Below are positions 41,838 to 52,461 of a stretch of DNA of 64,000 bases, in pieces; positions within the stretch are counted from its first letter, which is position 1; the number at the start of each line of letters is the position of its first letter. The DNA is taken from positions 1,061,501 to 1,125,500 of the forward strand of contig NZ_CP152407.1 of assembly GCF_038958875.1 (NCBI RefSeq), given 5' to 3'. Below the pieces are notes generated by a model. The model had not been told where the DNA came from, made no database searches, and saw nothing but the letters and a program-made list of their open reading frames with translations. Origin of the DNA: Acidovorax sp. FHTAMBA. GTDB lineage: Bacteria; Pseudomonadota; Gammaproteobacteria; Burkholderiales; Burkholderiaceae_C. Both the position numbers and the translations under genes were made by a program.

Positions 41838-42047
41838 GAGATAACTCCTTGGGATCGGAAAAATATACGCCCCGGACAATCGCCAGCGAAGGGGTTTGCC
41901 CCGGTGGCGGGCAGGCCTCTTGATGTGCATCAACCAGTCGTAACCGATTGTGGAATGGCCATTCGCCGGCGGGGGCAGGGAAAACGAGCGGGACGCTGGC
42001 CACGGTGCCGCTTGGACCCGTGCGGCGCATGGGCACCCCCGCGCCCC

Positions 42048-42053
42048 TAAAAT
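42048..42053 (+). promoter_or_regulatory. Putative -10 box directly before lpxC
   Basis: TAAAAT followed by 6 bases (GCGTCC) and the lpxC ATG. There is no ribosome site; a leaderless message is suggested. The rest of the 222-bp gap back to the chemoreceptor start shows nothing else identifiable. Confidence 0.4.
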
Positions 42054-42059
42054 GCGTCC

Positions 42060-42983
42060 ATGCTCCAGCAACGCACCTTGAAGACTCTGACCCGCGCCGT
42101 GGGCGTGGGGCTGCACAGCGGCCAGCGGGTCGAGCTGACCCTGCGGCCCGCGCAGCCGGACACAGGCATCGTGTTCCGCAGGGTGGACCTGCCCCAGCCG
42201 GTGGACATCCCCATCCGTGCAGACGCCGTCACCGATACCCGCCTGGCCTCGACCATTGCGGTCGGCAGCGCCAAGGTGCACACGGTGGAGCACCTCATGT
42301 CGGCCTGCGCAGGGCTGGGCATCGACAACCTGTATGTGGACATCACAGCCGAAGAGGTGCCCATCCTGGACGGGTCCTCCGCTTCGTTCGTGTTTCTGCT
42401 GCAAAGTGCGGGCGTTGAGCTGCAGAACGCGCCCAAGCGCTTCATCCGCGTGATTCGGCCGGTGGAAGTGCGGGAAGGTGAGGGCGCCAACGCCAAGTGG
42501 GCACGCCTGTCGCCCTACCACGGCTACAAGCTCAGCTTCGAGATCGACTTCGACCACCCGGCCGTGGACTCCACTGGCCAGCGAGTCGAGTTCGATCTGG
42601 GCGCCGGCAACTACAGCCGCGACATCGCCCGCGCTCGCACCTTCGGCTTTACCCGCGATGTGGAAATGATGCGCTCCAACGGGCTCGCCCTGGGCGGTGG
42701 GCTGGACAACGCCATCGTGATGGACGACTACAAGGTGCTCAACAGCGATGGCCTGCGCTACGACGACGAGTTCGTCAAGCACAAGATCCTCGACGCCATG
42801 GGCGACCTGTACCTGATTGGCAAACCGCTGCTTGCCGCGTACAGCGCGTTCCGCTCGGGCCATGCAATGAACAACCTGCTGCTGCGCGAGCTGCTGGCCC
42901 AGCGCGATGCGTGGGAGGAGGTCACGTTCCAGGACGAACGCCAGGCGCCCACCGGTTTTGCGCAGCCTGCCCGGGCCTGGTAA
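42060..42983 (+). CDS. lpxC: UDP-3-O-acyl-N-acetylglucosamine deacetylase
   Basis: A 307-residue cytoplasmic zinc enzyme, the committed step of lipid A synthesis. GVGLHSGQRVELTLRPA, the zinc histidines in HTVEHLMSAC (H79 region) and KHKILDAMGDLYL, EVPILDGSS and FRSGHAMNN are diagnostic. It is separated from ftsZ here by a chemoreceptor gene on the other strand; in many gamma-proteobacteria lpxC directly follows ftsZ. Confidence 0.96.
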   Translation: MLQQRTLKTLTRAVGVGLHSGQRVELTLRPAQPDTGIVFRRVDLPQPVDIPIRADAVTDTRLASTIAVGSAKVHTVEHLMSACAGLGIDNLYVDITAEEVPILDGSSASFVFLLQSAGVELQNAPKRFIRVIRPVEVREGEGANAKWARLSPYHGYKLSFEIDFDHPAVDSTGQRVEFDLGAGNYSRDIARARTFGFTRDVEMMRSNGLALGGGLDNAIVMDDYKVLNSDGLRYDDEFVKHKILDAMGDLYLIGKPLLAAYSAFRSGHAMNNLLLRELLAQRDAWEEVTFQDERQAPTGFAQPARAW

Positions 42984-42994
42984 GGCAGCCTGTC

Positions 42995-43171
42995 ATGCTG
43001 ATCGTTCGCTGGCTCGCCCTGTTTCTGCTGCTCGCATCGGCCGTGTGCTTCGGTTTTTATGTGGGCACCGGGCAGGTGTTCTACAAACGGCTGGGGCTGG
43101 TGATTCTCAAATGGACGATCATCGCCGCCGTCGTTTTCTTCGTGGTGGTCCTCGTCGAGCGATTACTCTGA
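42995..43171 (+). CDS. 58-residue two-helix membrane protein
   Basis: Starts 11 bases past lpxC. MLIVRWLALFLLLASAVCFG and, after a short loop (YVGTGQVFYKRLG), a second hydrophobic stretch ending VVVLVERLL: two membrane helices with basic residues between them. Its position directly behind lpxC suggests a shared transcript. No function known to me. Confidence 0.65.
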   Translation: MLIVRWLALFLLLASAVCFGFYVGTGQVFYKRLGLVILKWTIIAAVVFFVVVLVERLL

Positions 43172-43211
43172 CGGCCCGGCGCCGCAACGGCGCTGGCCTA
43201 TACTCGCGCCT

Positions 43212-43316
43212 GCTCCGGGGTGTGCTGATGCGCTGAGATGCAAGAGTCCTGAAGGAATTCAGGCGAGCTTGCGAACCCGACGAACTTGATCCGGTTCATA
43301 CCGGCGGAAGAAGAGC
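43212..43316 (+). promoter_or_regulatory. TPP riboswitch (THI box) of thiC
   Basis: Contains CTGAGATG in the pyrimidine-sensor arm and the strongly conserved GAACTTGATCCGGTTCATAC followed by CGGCGGAAGAAGAGC. P1 can form between GCTC (43212) and GAGC (43313). It should repress thiC when thiamine pyrophosphate is plentiful. Confidence 0.93.
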
Positions 43317-43360
43317 CGACCTCCTTGTCCCGTGCCCGCAGACCCTGTGGGCACGCCATG

Positions 43361-43392
43361 CCTCAGGTGCTGCCATGCGCAGCCACCTGAGG
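43361..43392 (+). other. Hairpin in the thiC leader
   Basis: CCTCAGGTG / CACCTGAGG, 9 bp, between the riboswitch and the thiC ribosome site. There is no U-run after it, so it is more likely part of a translation-control expression platform than an intrinsic terminator. Confidence 0.6.
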
Positions 43393-43451
43393 GGCGCACA
43401 GGTCCATTCCGGAGCAGACCCCCACCGCTACCGGAACCAGGAGACCTGCTC

Positions 43452-45359
<1,908 letters not shown>

Positions 45360-45545
45360 GCCTGCCTACTGCCCCCGAGGATTCCCTGTATCAGGGCCCG
45401 GGGGGCGTGCTTACCCTGTGCGGCAGATGCAGGCACCCGCTCTATAGTCCCGCCACCCCCGCGGCTCCACAAGACCCCGGCGGGGGTTCTGTGGCACTGA
45501 ATTTGCTATGCTGAGCTATCTGTTAAAAAATGTAAGGAAGAGCCC

Positions 45546-47204
45546 ATGAACGCTCTCGGCCGCTTCTCGATCCGCACCCGCCTGTACTTCGGAACCGTCT
45601 TTTCCCTCATTCTTCTTGTCGTCATTGGTGCCATGGGCTATGTGGCGCTGGACCGCACGCGTGGCACGCTGCAGGTGCTGTTCTCCGAAAGGGTGCAGAC
45701 ACTGACCGACATGTCGGACCTGCGCACCACTTTGGGTGATGTGCGCCGGATTGAAAAAGACATCATCATCAACTTCAACAACTCGGTCGAGGTGTCCACG
45801 CTGCGCGAAACCTGGGCGAAGACCCTCGGCGGGCTGCGCAAGAGCCTGGCCGATGTGCGCCAGGTGCAATCGGGCGATGCAGATTTCGTGGCGTCCATCG
45901 ACAAGTCGCTGGACGAAATCAAGCAGTACGAAACCGGTATCTCGCCCATCTTCGAGAAGATCGAGGGCGCGCAGCTGGACGGCGCCGGCGGCGGCGCCTA
46001 CGCCGACCGCCTGAAGGTGCACATGGAGGCCACCGACAAGCTGTTCTCCAGCCTGGCCACTTCGGCTCGCGCGCAGATGGACGAAGCGCGCGAAGGCGTG
46101 GAGTCGCGCACCTCGGCCATGTCTGCGCTCATCGGCATTGCGTTGCTGCTGGGCTTGGCGGTGCTGATTCCGCTCACCTTCTTCAGTGTGCGCTCCATCA
46201 CCAAATCGCTGGGGCAGGCGCAGGAGCTGGCCGAGCGCATTGCCAGCGGCGACCTGTCGCGTGATGTGACGGTGATGAACCAGGACGAAGTGGGCCAGCT
46301 GGTGGGCGCCATGGGCCGCATGCAGGACGCGTTGCGCGGCCTGGTGCGCCAGGTGCAGGATGCGGCGGGCAACATCTCCACCGCCAGCTCCGAAATCGCC
46401 AGCGGCAACCACGACCTGAGCCACCGCACCGAGCAGACCGCGGCCAACCTGGAAGAAACTGCCTCGTCGATGGAGGTGCTGACCAGCACGGTGCAGCAAA
46501 GCGCGCAGTCGTCCCGCCAGGCCAGCGACTTCGCGTCGTCGGCCGCTGAAGTGGCGGCACGCGGCGGTGCCGTGGTGTCGCAGGTGGTGACCACCATGGA
46601 CCAGATCACCACCAGCTCGCGCAAGATCGCAGACATCACCGGTGTGATCGACTCCATCGCGTTCCAGACCAACATCCTCGCGCTCAACGCCGCCGTGGAG
46701 GCTGCGCGTGCCGGTGAGCAAGGGCGCGGCTTTGCCGTGGTGGCCAGCGAGGTGCGCAACCTGGCGCAACGCTCTGCGTCCGCAGCAAAAGAGATCAAGT
46801 CCCTGATTGGCTCGTCGGTGGAGCGGGTGGAAGACGGCTCGCGCCTGGTGAGCCAGGCCGGGCAGACCATGACCGAGATCGTGAGCAGCGTGCGCCGCGT
46901 GTCCGACATCATTGCCGAGATCACCGCTTCGTCGGCCGAGCAGAGCGACAACATCGGCCAGATCAGCCAGTCCGTCACCCAGCTCGACCAGATGACCCAG
47001 CAGAACGCGGCGCTGGTGGAGGAGTCCACCGCAGCGTCCGAATCGCTGCGCGAACAGGCGCGCCACCTGAGCGACGCGGTCAGCCAGTTCAAGTTGCAGG
47101 AGGGCGGGGCCGCTTCGGTGGCCTCTGCGTTCAGCGCGCCCGCGGCGCCCCCGGCACCGGCCGTGGCGGCTAGCTTGCGCCGGCCCGCGCTGCAGATCCG
47201 GTAA
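45546..47204 (+). CDS. Methyl-accepting chemotaxis protein with four-helix-bundle sensor
   Basis: A 552-residue receptor: membrane segment about 11-33, periplasmic four-helix-bundle domain (about 34-190; RIEKDIIINFNNSVEVSTL), second membrane segment about 190-212, HAMP, then the signalling domain with GVIDSIAFQTNILALNAAVE and GRGFAVVASEVRNLAQRSAS. The C-terminal tail is Ala/Pro-rich and lacks a CheR pentapeptide, unlike the receptor at 40 kb. ATG at 45546 has AAGGAAGAG upstream. Ligand unknown. Confidence 0.93.
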   Translation: MNALGRFSIRTRLYFGTVFSLILLVVIGAMGYVALDRTRGTLQVLFSERVQTLTDMSDLRTTLGDVRRIEKDIIINFNNSVEVSTLRETWAKTLGGLRKSLADVRQVQSGDADFVASIDKSLDEIKQYETGISPIFEKIEGAQLDGAGGGAYADRLKVHMEATDKLFSSLATSARAQMDEAREGVESRTSAMSALIGIALLLGLAVLIPLTFFSVRSITKSLGQAQELAERIASGDLSRDVTVMNQDEVGQLVGAMGRMQDALRGLVRQVQDAAGNISTASSEIASGNHDLSHRTEQTAANLEETASSMEVLTSTVQQSAQSSRQASDFASSAAEVAARGGAVVSQVVTTMDQITTSSRKIADITGVIDSIAFQTNILALNAAVEAARAGEQGRGFAVVASEVRNLAQRSASAAKEIKSLIGSSVERVEDGSRLVSQAGQTMTEIVSSVRRVSDIIAEITASSAEQSDNIGQISQSVTQLDQMTQQNAALVEESTAASESLREQARHLSDAVSQFKLQEGGAASVASAFSAPAAPPAPAVAASLRRPALQIR

Positions 47205-47212
47205 ATTCCAAG

Positions 47213-47270
47213 ACTTTTTGGCTGCTAGCGCTTATCCAGTAAGCGCTAGCAGCTATTAAATTAATAGCAA
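47213..47270. repeat. Type A interspersed element, copy 11 (best-preserved)
   Basis: Both hairpins are perfect: GCTAGCGCTTA (47224-47234) with TAAGCGCTAGC (47240-47250), loop TCCAG, then the palindrome GCTATTAAATTAATAGC (47252-47268). Used as the reference copy. It lies between converging receptor and gspE genes; the remaining ~100 bases up to gspE show nothing. Confidence 0.92.
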
Positions 47271-47376
47271 TCTTTGGCTGGCAGGGCTTGCGCTCGCAGG
47301 GTTTGCACCCAAGCCGACTTGCCAGGCCCGCGGGTGAGCCGCCGGTGTGGCGAAGCCTGGGCTCAGCTGCGGCGCT

Positions 47377-48765
47377 TCAATCCCGCGTGACCCGCAGCAC
47401 TTCCTCGCGGCTGGTGATGCCGGCGGCGATCAGCCGTTCGCCGTCTTCCCGCATCAGCGCCATGCCATCGGCGATGGCGGCGGTGCGGATGTCGGCTTCG
47501 GACGCCTGGTTGTGGATCTGCGCCCGGATCGCATCCGTGGTCACCAGCAGCTCGAACACGCCCGTACGGCCCGCGTAGCCCGTGTGGCCGCAGGCATCGC
47601 AGCCCGCACCGTGGCAATGGCTGCAGTACTTGCGCACCAGGCGCTGGGCCAGAACACCCAGCAGGGACGACGACAGCAGGAAGGGCTCGACCCCCATGTC
47701 GGTCAGGCGCGTGACGGCGCTGGCCGCATCGTTGGTGTGCAGCGTGGCCAGCACCAGGTGGCCGGTGAGCGAGGCCTGGATGGCGATCTGCGCGGTCTCG
47801 AAGTCGCGGATTTCGCCGATCATGATGATGTCCGGGTCCTGCCGCAGGATGGCGCGCAGGGCCTTGGCGAAGGTCAGCTCGATCTTGCTGTTGACCTGCG
47901 TCTGGCCCACGCCCGGCAGCTCGTATTCGATGGGGTCTTCCACCGTCATGATGTTGTTGCGCGTGGCATCCAGCCGCCCCAGCGCTGCATACAGCGTGGT
48001 CGTTTTGCCCGAGCCCGTGGGCCCGGTCACCAAAATGATGCCGTGCGGCTGGCTGATCAGCCCCTCGAAGCGGCGCAGCGTGTCGCCCTGCATGCCCACG
48101 GCTTCCAGGCTCAGCTTGCTTTCGCTCTTGTCCAAAAGGCGCAGCACGGCGCGCTCGCCATGGGCGCTGGGCAGGGTGGATACGCGCACATCGATGGCGC
48201 GGGTGCCCAGGCGCAGGCTGATGCGGCCGTCCTGCGGCAGGCGCTTTTCGGAGATGTCGAGGTCGGCCATGATCTTCAGGCGCGAGATCAATGCCGCGTG
48301 CAGCGCGCGGTTGGGCTGCACCACCTCGCGCAGCGTGCCGTCCACGCGAAAGCGCACGCTGCTGTGGCGCTCGTAGGGTTCGATGTGGATGTCGCTGGCG
48401 CCATCGCGCGCCGCCTGCGTGAGCAGGGCGTTGAGCATGCGGATGATGGGCGCGTCGCCGGCCGATTCCAGCAGGTCCTCCACGGCAGGCAGCTCCTGCA
48501 TCATGCGGGAGAGGTCGGCATCGCTTTCGACCTCGCTCACCACGGTGGCGGCGCTCGATTCGCTGTGCGAATAGGCGGCGCTGATGCGCTGGGCCAGGGC
48601 CGGGGCATCGAGCGGCAGCAGCTGCTGCACGGCATGCTTGCGCAGCACTTCGGATAGCGCCCCCGCATCGGGGCTGGGGCCGTGCCACAGCACCAGCTGG
48701 TGGCCGTCATCTTCCAGCAGCAGCTGGGCCGTGCGCGCAAAGGCGTAGGGCAGGGGGTGGCGCAT
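47377..48765 (-). CDS. gspE: Type II secretion ATPase GspE
   Basis: A 462-residue cytoplasmic hexameric ATPase powering the pseudopilus. Walker A GPTGSGKTTT (about 231-240), Asp box TVEDPIEYELPG, Walker B IMIGEIRDFETA, His box HTNDAASA, and a tetracysteine zinc site CSHCHGAGCDACG near 390. Starts 5 bases after the gspD stop. gspF, normally next, is not found downstream. Confidence 0.95.
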   Translation of the reverse strand: MRHPLPYAFARTAQLLLEDDGHQLVLWHGPSPDAGALSEVLRKHAVQQLLPLDAPALAQRISAAYSHSESSAATVVSEVESDADLSRMMQELPAVEDLLESAGDAPIIRMLNALLTQAARDGASDIHIEPYERHSSVRFRVDGTLREVVQPNRALHAALISRLKIMADLDISEKRLPQDGRISLRLGTRAIDVRVSTLPSAHGERAVLRLLDKSESKLSLEAVGMQGDTLRRFEGLISQPHGIILVTGPTGSGKTTTLYAALGRLDATRNNIMTVEDPIEYELPGVGQTQVNSKIELTFAKALRAILRQDPDIIMIGEIRDFETAQIAIQASLTGHLVLATLHTNDAASAVTRLTDMGVEPFLLSSSLLGVLAQRLVRKYCSHCHGAGCDACGHTGYAGRTGVFELLVTTDAIRAQIHNQASEADIRTAAIADGMALMREDGERLIAAGITSREEVLRVTRD

Positions 48766-48770
48766 GGGGG

Positions 48771-51050
48771 TCAGGGCAAACGGGGTTGCACGGGGCTGGC
48801 TGGCAGCGGTGCGGGGGTGGCGCCGGTGGCGTCCGGCCTGGGCGGCAAGGCCGGCAGCACAGGCGCACCGGACACCGAGCGCATCACCGTGCTGGGCGCC
48901 GGCTGGGTGGCCTGCTGCAATGCACGGATGGCTTCGTAACGGTCGATCATCAGCGCCTCGCTGGTGGCGTTGTCACGCACCACGATGGGCCGCAGGAACA
49001 CCATGAGGTTGGTCTTGTTGCGCGAGCGGTTCTCGCTCTTGAAGAGGTTGCCCAGCACGGGGATGTCGCCCATCACGGGCACCTTGTCCTGGCTTTGCGA
49101 GTAGCTGTCCTCCAGCAGGCCGCCGATGACGATGATGCTGCCGTCGTCCACCACCACATTCGACTCGATGGCGCGCTTGCTCGTCGTGGGCCCGTTGATG
49201 GAGCCCAGCGTGGCGCGGTCGATCTTGGAGACTTCCTGGTAGATGGACATCTTGACGGTGCCGTTCTCGCTGATCTGCGGGCGCACCTTGAGCATCAGCC
49301 CCACGTCCTTGCGCTCCACGGTGGTGAACGGGTTGACGGTGTTGTTGTTGCCCGTGTTGGCGTACGAGCCGGTGACAAACGGCACGTTGTCGCCAATGAT
49401 GATCTTGGCTTCCTCGTTGTCCAGCGTCATCAGGTTGGGGGTGGAGAGCACGTTGGCATCGCCACTGTTTTGCAGAAAATTGGCCAGGGCGCCCAGGTAG
49501 TACTGGCCATTGATGCGCGGCGCCAGGGCGAGGTTCAGACCCTGACTGAGGCCGTTGGAGCCTGTTACCGCGCTGCCAATGGCGGCCGGGTTGCCCGACG
49601 CGAGGGCTGCGGTAATGCCCAGGATGTTCGCCCCGGCCTGGCCGGAGTTGGTGCCGATCACGCCCACCGTGCCATCGCCCTGCTTGCCGAGGATGCCCTG
49701 CCACTGGATGCCGAACTCGGCCAACTTGTTGGCCGAGACTTCGACGATCAGGCTTTCCACCAGCACCTGGGCGCGGCGCCCGTCGAGCTTGTCGATCACG
49801 GCGCGCAGCTGGCGGTACTGGGGCTCGGGTGCGGTAATGATCAGCGAGTTGGTGGTGGGGTCGGCCTGGATCTGCCCACCGGTGGAAGGCTCGTTGCTGG
49901 TACCGCTGCCCATGCTGCTGCCCATGCCCAGCCCTGTGTTGGTGCTGGAGCCCGACAGCCCGCCGCCCGCCGACAGGCCGCCGGCGCTGTTGCCGCTGAG
50001 CCCGCCACCGGACGGTGCCGGTGCCGTGCTGCCCGCCGAACTGGCGCCCGCACCGCCGCCGGTGCCCATCGCTGCCATGGCAGCGCGCAGCGTGGTGGCC
50101 AGCTTGGTGGCGTCGGCGTTTTTCAGATAGACCACATGGATGTTGCCGCTGGCCGCGCTGCTGCCCGGCGCAGGCGGCTGGTCCAGCCGCTCCACAAGCG
50201 ACCGCACCAGGGCCACGCGGGCCGGGTTGGCGGCGCGCAGGATCAGCGAATTGCTGCGTGGCTCGGCAATCAGCGTGGTCTTGAACGAGGTGTCGGCCTG
50301 GCCGGGCGCCGCGCCCGCCGCGGGCGCCGCTGCGGTGCCGCTGCCGTCGATCAGGCGCGCCACCAGCGGCGCCATGTCGGTGGCAATGGCATTGCGCAGC
50401 GGGATCACCTCCACATCGCTGGCGTTGGACACATCCATGGCGGCCACGATGCGCGCCAGGCGCTGCAGGTTGTCGGCGTAGTCGGTGATCACCAGCGAGT
50501 TGTTGCCGGGGTTCACGTTGATGGTGTTGTTGGGGCTGATGAGCGGGCGCAGCACCGGCACGAGGTTGGCCGCGTTTTCAAAGTTGAGCTTGAAGATCTG
50601 CGTGACGATCTGCCCGCCCGCGGGCGCGCTGCCGCTGCTTCCTTGCACCACGCTCACGCTGCCACCCTGCAGCTTGGCGTCGGCCTCGGGCACCACCTTG
50701 TACAGGCCGGCCGCCTCCACCACCGTGAAGCCCTGCAGCCGCAGCGCCGCCAGGAACTGCTGGAACGCCGCAGCCGGGGGCACAGCGCGTTCCGTCACCA
50801 GGTTGAGCTGGCCTTTGACGCGCGGGTCCACCACCACGTTGCGGCCGGTGATGGTGGCCATGGTGCGCGCAACGGCCTCGATCTCGGCGTTGGCAAAGTT
50901 CAGCGTCACCGGTTCGCTCTGGCGCACGCTGCCGGTGCCCGTGCTCACAGCAGTTTGAGCAACAATTTGGCCGCTGGCGCTTGCCAGTAAAGCGCTGGCA
51001 GCTATTGTTTTGAGAGCGAATCGCAGGTGTGGCGAAAACAGGAAGTTCAT
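48771..51050 (-). CDS. gspD: Type II secretion outer-membrane secretin GspD
   Basis: A 759-residue secretin. Signal peptide about 1-31 (FALKTIAASALLASASGQIV), whose core lies in a type A repeat; N0 domain (VTLNFANAEIEAVARTMATI), N1-N3 repeats, Gly/Ser-rich linkers near 340-390, and the C-domain (VLSTPNLMTLDNEEAKIIIG, VPFVTG, VVDDGSIIVIGGLLED). Fifteen subunits form the export channel. ATG at 51050, 4 bases after the gspN stop. Confidence 0.95.
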   Translation of the reverse strand: MNFLFSPHLRFALKTIAASALLASASGQIVAQTAVSTGTGSVRQSEPVTLNFANAEIEAVARTMATITGRNVVVDPRVKGQLNLVTERAVPPAAAFQQFLAALRLQGFTVVEAAGLYKVVPEADAKLQGGSVSVVQGSSGSAPAGGQIVTQIFKLNFENAANLVPVLRPLISPNNTINVNPGNNSLVITDYADNLQRLARIVAAMDVSNASDVEVIPLRNAIATDMAPLVARLIDGSGTAAAPAAGAAPGQADTSFKTTLIAEPRSNSLILRAANPARVALVRSLVERLDQPPAPGSSAASGNIHVVYLKNADATKLATTLRAAMAAMGTGGGAGASSAGSTAPAPSGGGLSGNSAGGLSAGGGLSGSSTNTGLGMGSSMGSGTSNEPSTGGQIQADPTTNSLIITAPEPQYRQLRAVIDKLDGRRAQVLVESLIVEVSANKLAEFGIQWQGILGKQGDGTVGVIGTNSGQAGANILGITAALASGNPAAIGSAVTGSNGLSQGLNLALAPRINGQYYLGALANFLQNSGDANVLSTPNLMTLDNEEAKIIIGDNVPFVTGSYANTGNNNTVNPFTTVERKDVGLMLKVRPQISENGTVKMSIYQEVSKIDRATLGSINGPTTSKRAIESNVVVDDGSIIVIGGLLEDSYSQSQDKVPVMGDIPVLGNLFKSENRSRNKTNLMVFLRPIVVRDNATSEALMIDRYEAIRALQQATQPAPSTVMRSVSGAPVLPALPPRPDATGATPAPLPASPVQPRLP
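50961..51016. repeat. Type A interspersed element, copy 12 (gspD signal peptide)
   Basis: CAATTTGGCCGCTGGCGCTT, GCCAGTAAAGCGCTGGCAGC, TATTGTTTTGAGAGC. Nearly consensus. Read on the minus strand it encodes residues 12-30 of GspD, i.e. the hydrophobic core and cleavage-proximal part of its signal peptide. Confidence 0.88.
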
Positions 51051-51054
51051 AAAG

Positions 51055-51870
51055 TCAACCTACGGTGATGATGGAGCGCGCGCCACTGCGCCGTCCGATG
51101 ATGTTCAGGAGATTGGACAGGGCCGCCTCACGCTCCGGGCTGGCGCTGGCCTCGCCCGCAAAGCGCAGGCGCTGGCCCACCCACTGGCCGGTGCCGCTGA
51201 GCTGCAGGTGCCCGTCCAGGGTGCTGAGCGTGAGCGTGGGCACATCACCACCCTGAAACACAAGCCGGTAGCTGCCCATGGGGCGCAGGGTGGACAGGCG
51301 CGAGGACATGGCCCGTGCCTGCACCTCGGCCTGGCCCCCCAGCACCATGCGGCCCGCGGCCCAGTTCACAGTCAGGGCCTGGGTGCGCAGGGCCAGCTGG
51401 CCCTGGGGTTGCAGCGTGTTCCAGGGGGTGCCCAGCCCGGCCAGCAAGGCGGCGGGCCATTGGCTCTGGCCATCGGCCACCGCCAGCTGCACACCGGCCC
51501 AGCGCACGCGCGCCTGTGCCTGCAGGGGCGCGGGGGTGCAGCAGCTGGTGTTCAGCTGCGCACGCACGCCGCCCAGTGCGGGGCGCAGCTTCCAGTCCAC
51601 GCTGCCGGGCAGGGCGGCGCGGTCCTGGCTGGCAGCGCCGCCGGTCAGCACCAGTTGTGCCGAGCCTGTCCAGACCGTGCCGCGCGCCTGCAGCAGCTGC
51701 ACCTGGCCGCCGGTGGCGCCGGCCACCGCACCGGCCAGCCAGTGTGCGGGGGCAAACACCACCACCGCCGGGAGCACGCCCGCCACTGCGCCCAGCAGTG
51801 CCCAGCCCCAGGCGCTCAGGGGCGCACGGGCGGCTGCAGGGGCTTTGCGAGGGCGGGAGGGGCTGACCAC
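51055..51870 (-). CDS. gspN: Type II secretion protein GspN
   Basis: A 271-residue inner-membrane protein with one N-terminal membrane segment (about 23-43) and a periplasmic beta-rich domain (GTVWTGSAQLVLTGG, PQGQLALRTQALTVNW, LRPMGSYRLVFQGGDVPTL). Position between gspM and gspD fits GspN. The start appears to be GTG at 51870; the ribosome site is weak and no in-frame ATG precedes the membrane segment. Confidence 0.85.
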   Translation of the reverse strand: MVSPSRPRKAPAAARAPLSAWGWALLGAVAGVLPAVVVFAPAHWLAGAVAGATGGQVQLLQARGTVWTGSAQLVLTGGAASQDRAALPGSVDWKLRPALGGVRAQLNTSCCTPAPLQAQARVRWAGVQLAVADGQSQWPAALLAGLGTPWNTLQPQGQLALRTQALTVNWAAGRMVLGGQAEVQARAMSSRLSTLRPMGSYRLVFQGGDVPTLTLSTLDGHLQLSGTGQWVGQRLRFAGEASASPEREAALSNLLNIIGRRSGARSIITVG

Positions 51871-51900
51871 GGGTGCTTGGCAGAAATGAGAAGGATGTGC

Positions 51901-52461
51901 TCAAGGCTGGCCGGGGGGCAGCGCGAGCACCAGGGTGCCATCCCAGCGGGGCATGTCGGGTGGGGGATTGCCCAGCATGGCTGGTGCAGTGCCTGCAACG
52001 GGTGCCGCTGTGCTGCGCGTGAGGCGTGCCTCGACCGGGGCGGCCCGGGCATTGCTGCGGGCCTGTGCCAGCCACTGGCCCAGCGCATCGGCCGGGGCCC
52101 CCTTGAACGTGACCGTGGCGCGGTCGCCCACCATGTTGAGCTGCGCCGTGTTGCCCAGGCGCTGCGCGAGTGCGGTGCGCAGTGCACCGGCTGCGTCGCC
52201 GCGCCCGGTGGCGGGCGCTGCCTGCAGCTGCTGGGCCTCGGCGCGCAGGCTTTGCATGCGCTGCAGTTGCGCGTCCAGCTCGGCATGGCGCGCGGGTGCG
52301 TCACGCAGCGTGGACAGGGCAGGGGCCAGCGCCAGCCACCACAGCAGCGCGAACGCGACCAGGCCGCAGGCCGCAAGCACCAGCGTCTGCTCGCGCGGTG
52401 CCAGTGCCTGCCAGCGAGCGGCCAGTGCTGCAGAGGTGGGGGAGGGGGTCTTGCGTGTCAT
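51901..52461 (-). CDS. gspM: Type II secretion protein GspM
   Basis: A 186-residue bitopic protein: cytoplasmic tail, membrane segment about 28-46 (LVLAACGLVAFALLWWLAL), coiled coil, then a small ferredoxin-like periplasmic domain (GNTAQLNMVGDRATVTFKGA). Partners GspL in the inner-membrane platform. Start overlaps the gspL stop (ATGA). Confidence 0.9.
   Translation of the reverse strand: MTRKTPSPTSAALAARWQALAPREQTLVLAACGLVAFALLWWLALAPALSTLRDAPARHAELDAQLQRMQSLRAEAQQLQAAPATGRGDAAGALRTALAQRLGNTAQLNMVGDRATVTFKGAPADALGQWLAQARSNARAAPVEARLTRSTAAPVAGTAPAMLGNPPPDMPRWDGTLVLALPPGQP

Noticed and set aside
43361..43392. The hairpin in the thiC leader as an intrinsic terminator
   Set aside because: No U-run follows on the plus strand.
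45363..45405. GCCCCC/GGGGGC dyad after thiC as a terminator
   Set aside because: The arms are short with a long loop and there is no T-run. A terminator for thiC is not identified with confidence.
47213..47270. Type A elements as transcription terminators
   Set aside because: They form good hairpins but lack consistent T-runs, and most copies are inside translated genes.
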